Shown one piece after another: positions 62,329 through 64,000 of a stretch of 64,000 nucleotides of DNA. The notes beneath the pieces were generated by a model. That model made no database searches. It saw only the letters and a list, made by a program, of their open reading frames with translations, and had not been told where the DNA came from. The stretch spans positions 1,302,001 to 1,366,000 of the forward strand of contig NZ_CP139148.1 of NCBI RefSeq assembly GCF_034058155.1, in the 5' to 3' direction. The translations under genes were made by a program, and so were the position numbers. This DNA comes from Flavobacterium sp. KACC 22761 (GTDB taxonomy: Bacteria; Bacteroidota; Bacteroidia; Flavobacteriales; Flavobacteriaceae). Position 1 is the stretch's first letter, and each line of letters begins with the position of its first letter.

Positions 62329-63135
62329 TTAAAGACCCATTTTTCTATAGAAATTTGTATACGCCTCAGCGAACGCATCTTTCGGGGTGAAAGGTAAAAA
62401 AGGTTTTCCTGAAGATTCTATAAATTTTGTTAAACTTGGGGAAACATTTTCAGATGCAATAATAACAGCATCTGAATGCAATATACTTGCTTTTAAAACA
62501 TTCTCATAATTTGGAACTTCCAAATCAGCAACAGATTCATGAGGCACACCATCAAATTTAACTTTGTTGATCATTTCCATATCTAAATTCTCATCGAAAG
62601 ACTGTCCGTAAACCGATGTTACAATTTTAGTTTCGGAAAATAGAGCTTCATTTTTATAATAATGCTTCATATAAATAGGAAGCATTGCTGCCAACCATCC
62701 ATGAACGTGAATAATATCTGGGACCCAATTCAATTTTTTAACAGTTTCAACAACTCCTTTGGCAAAAAAGATCGCACGCTCATCATTGTCAGGATACAAC
62801 GCACCTTCTTCGTCAGCAAAAGTTGCCTTACGCTTAAAATACTCATCATTATCAATAAAATAAACCTGAATTCTTTCTTTTGGAATTGAAGCAACTTTAA
62901 TAATCAATGGCATATCTAAGTCATTCACTACCAAATTCATTCCAGAAAGCCTGATCACTTCGTGTAATTGATGTCTTCTCTCGTTGATATTTCCATATCT
63001 TGGCATGAAAATTCTTATCTGACCTCCTTGATCATTAATCATTTTCGGAACGTCATAAGACATTAAAGAAACCTCATTTTCAGCCAAATAAGGCACGACT
63101 TCAGATGATACATATAATATCCTCTTATCTTTCAT
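62329..63135 (-). CDS. Glycogen/starch synthase-like protein, N-terminal half only
   Basis: 268 aa. It aligns with the N-terminal GT-B (GT5) domain of glycogen synthase: RILYVSSEVVPYLAENEVSLMSYDVPKMINDQGGQIRIFMPRYG, DNDERAIFFAKGVVETVKKLNWVPDIIHVHGWLAAMLPIYMK. The family's K-x-G-G-L motif is replaced by ENEVSL. The C-terminal GT-B half, with the ADP-glucose-binding E-x7-E region, is absent, and the protein ends cleanly at YTNFYRKMGL. Catalysis as a normal synthase is therefore unlikely. It is the first gene of the operon, divergent from panC. Short homologues of this type are conserved in this position in Flavobacteriia (memory), so it is not a recent truncation. Confidence 0.85.
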   Translation of the reverse strand: MKDKRILYVSSEVVPYLAENEVSLMSYDVPKMINDQGGQIRIFMPRYGNINERRHQLHEVIRLSGMNLVVNDLDMPLIIKVASIPKERIQVYFIDNDEYFKRKATFADEEGALYPDNDERAIFFAKGVVETVKKLNWVPDIIHVHGWLAAMLPIYMKHYYKNEALFSETKIVTSVYGQSFDENLDMEMINKVKFDGVPHESVADLEVPNYENVLKASILHSDAVIIASENVSPSLTKFIESSGKPFLPFTPKDAFAEAYTNFYRKMGL

Positions 63136-63173
63136 AATAGTATTTTACTTAATTTTTGGTAATAAAAACGTCG

Positions 63174-63181
63174 CAAAATTA
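63174..63181 (-). promoter_or_regulatory. Candidate -7 box for the glycogen synthase-like/DUF4270/glmS operon
   Basis: CAAAATTA (TAATTTTG on the minus strand) matches TAnnTTTG, 38 nt before the start codon. No TTG at the usual distance. Confidence 0.3.
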
Positions 63182-63212
63182 CAAAATTTTATGCAGTTTA
63201 TAACTAATATAT

Positions 63213-63220
63213 TATGTTTG
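63213..63220 (+). promoter_or_regulatory. Candidate -7 box for panC
   Basis: TATGTTTG overlaps an in-frame ATG (63214), which argues against that codon as the start and for the ATG at 63244. No clear -33 TTG is present. Confidence 0.4.
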
Positions 63221-63243
63221 CACTAAATTTTAATAATACTGCC

Positions 63244-64000
63244 ATGCATATTTTTTACGGTAAAGTAGCTTTGATAGCTTATTTAAAAACTATCAAAACC
63301 GCAAATTCAACCATCGGATTTGTACCAACCATGGGAGCTTTACACCAAGGGCATCTGGCTTTAATGCAGCGATCACTTAAAGAAAACGACGACACCGTTG
63401 TAAGTATTTTCGTAAATCCAACTCAGTTCAACAATCCAGAAGATTTAGAAAAATATCCTCGAACTCTTGAAGAAGACGTAAAAAAAATGAGAGGATTAAG
63501 TGATAAAATAATTTTATACGCTCCTTCGGTCGAAGATATTTATGAAGGAAACACCATTTCGCAAACATTTGATTTCGACGGTTTAGAAAATCAGATGGAA
63601 GGAAAATTCAGACCCGGACATTTTAACGGCGTCGGAACCATCGTAAAACGTCTTTTTGAAATCGTAAATCCAACCAATGCTTATTTTGGAGAAAAAGATT
63701 TTCAGCAGTTGCAAATCGTCAAAAAATTGGTCGAAAAAAACAATCTGCCCGTAAATATTGTCGGCTGTCCAATTTTTAGAGAAGACAATCTTTTGGCAAT
63801 GAGTTCGCGCAACGAACGCTTAACGGCAGAAGAAAGAAAAGAAGCTTCAATCATTTACAAAACTTTAACCGAAGCTAAAGAAATTTTTCAAAAAGGTACT
63901 CCCGAAGAAACCATCAAATTTGTAGAAGATGCCTTCAAAGACAACGAAAGATTTGATCTTGAATATTTCGTGATTGCTGACGAATCTACATTATTACCAA
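63244..64000 (+). CDS. panC: Pantothenate synthetase (partial, C-terminus beyond window)
   Basis: The frame is open from ATG 63214 or 63244 to the window end. I prefer 63244, since a -7 box overlaps the first. About 252 codons are visible of a usual ~280. The enzyme condenses pantoate and beta-alanine with ATP to pantothenate, the CoA precursor. Motifs: TIGFVPTMGALHQGHLALM (HIGH-like nucleotide site), VSIFVNPTQFNNPEDLEKYPRT, GKFRPGHFNGVGTIVKRLFEIV, YFGEKDFQQLQIVKKL, and REDNLLAMSSRNERLT (KMSKS-like loop). It is divergent from the glycogen synthase-like gene, the usual flavobacterial neighbourhood. Confidence 0.94.
   Translation, partial: MHIFYGKVALIAYLKTIKTANSTIGFVPTMGALHQGHLALMQRSLKENDDTVVSIFVNPTQFNNPEDLEKYPRTLEEDVKKMRGLSDKIILYAPSVEDIYEGNTISQTFDFDGLENQMEGKFRPGHFNGVGTIVKRLFEIVNPTNAYFGEKDFQQLQIVKKLVEKNNLPVNIVGCPIFREDNLLAMSSRNERLTAEERKEASIIYKTLTEAKEIFQKGTPEETIKFVEDAFKDNERFDLEYFVIADESTLLP

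Overview
The window reads as a chromosome segment of a Bacteroidota bacterium, most likely a Flavobacterium close to F. johnsoniae. The evidence is low G+C with A/T-rich spacers, promoters of the Bacteroidetes type (TTG, about 19 nt, TAnnTTTG), type IX secretion (T9SS) C-terminal signals on several large secreted proteins, a TonB-dependent receptor, an isolated atpD-atpC pair and a single-chain glycyl-tRNA synthetase. I saw no rRNA, tRNA, CRISPR array, transposase or integrase.

Layout. 1-3.9 kb: signalling block with a NarL-type response regulator (cut by the window edge), its TPR-containing histidine kinase, a small secreted peptide and a LytTR regulator whose receiver lacks the phospho-acceptor Asp. 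4.2-9.4 kb: glyS, a ComF-family protein and a secreted reprolysin-like metalloprotease. 9.6-13.7 kb: ribF, a small membrane protein, bioB and a JmjC/cupin protein. 13.7-33.9 kb: four giant secreted proteins (1249-2079 aa) that share one ~535-residue C-terminal module ending in a ChiA-like (type C) T9SS signal but carry different N-terminal parts: glycine-rich, delta-60 repeats, LamG plus tandem Ig-like repeats, and Ig-like repeats. recX lies among them. 33.9-41.3 kb: biotin genes (beta-ketoacyl synthase, bioA, bioD, bioF), interrupted by a sigma factor, a putative anti-sigma membrane protein, a TraB/GumN protein and two paralogous small membrane proteins. 41.4-44.7 kb: an NAD(P)-binding protein, a hypothetical membrane protein and atpC-atpD. 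44.9-49.3 kb: a GDSL lipoprotein and a TonB-dependent receptor. 49.5-58.7 kb: a polymorphic-toxin locus. 58.7-64 kb: glmS, a DUF4270 lipoprotein, a half-length glycogen synthase-like protein and, divergently, panC (cut by the window edge).

The most unusual region is the toxin locus at 49.5-58.7 kb. A small T9SS-tailed protein carrying a YD-like motif is followed 6 nt later by a 2435-aa SpvB/FG-GAP/RHS protein with a tip resembling polymorphic toxin type 23. The toxin stop overlaps a lipoprotein gene (candidate immunity). After that comes an ORF whose first ~29 residues copy a stretch of the toxin tip before changing into an unrelated protein, which looks like a displaced toxin/immunity remnant. 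The whole locus is bracketed by two 36-nt, nearly identical terminator sequences. The same arrangement recurs on a smaller scale around the hypothetical gene downstream of atpC.

Many spacers hold Flavobacterium-type dispersed imperfect palindromes. Terminators are clear A/T-flanked hairpins, often bidirectional between convergent genes. Domain and family names are by reading and memory of the families; no database search was possible.
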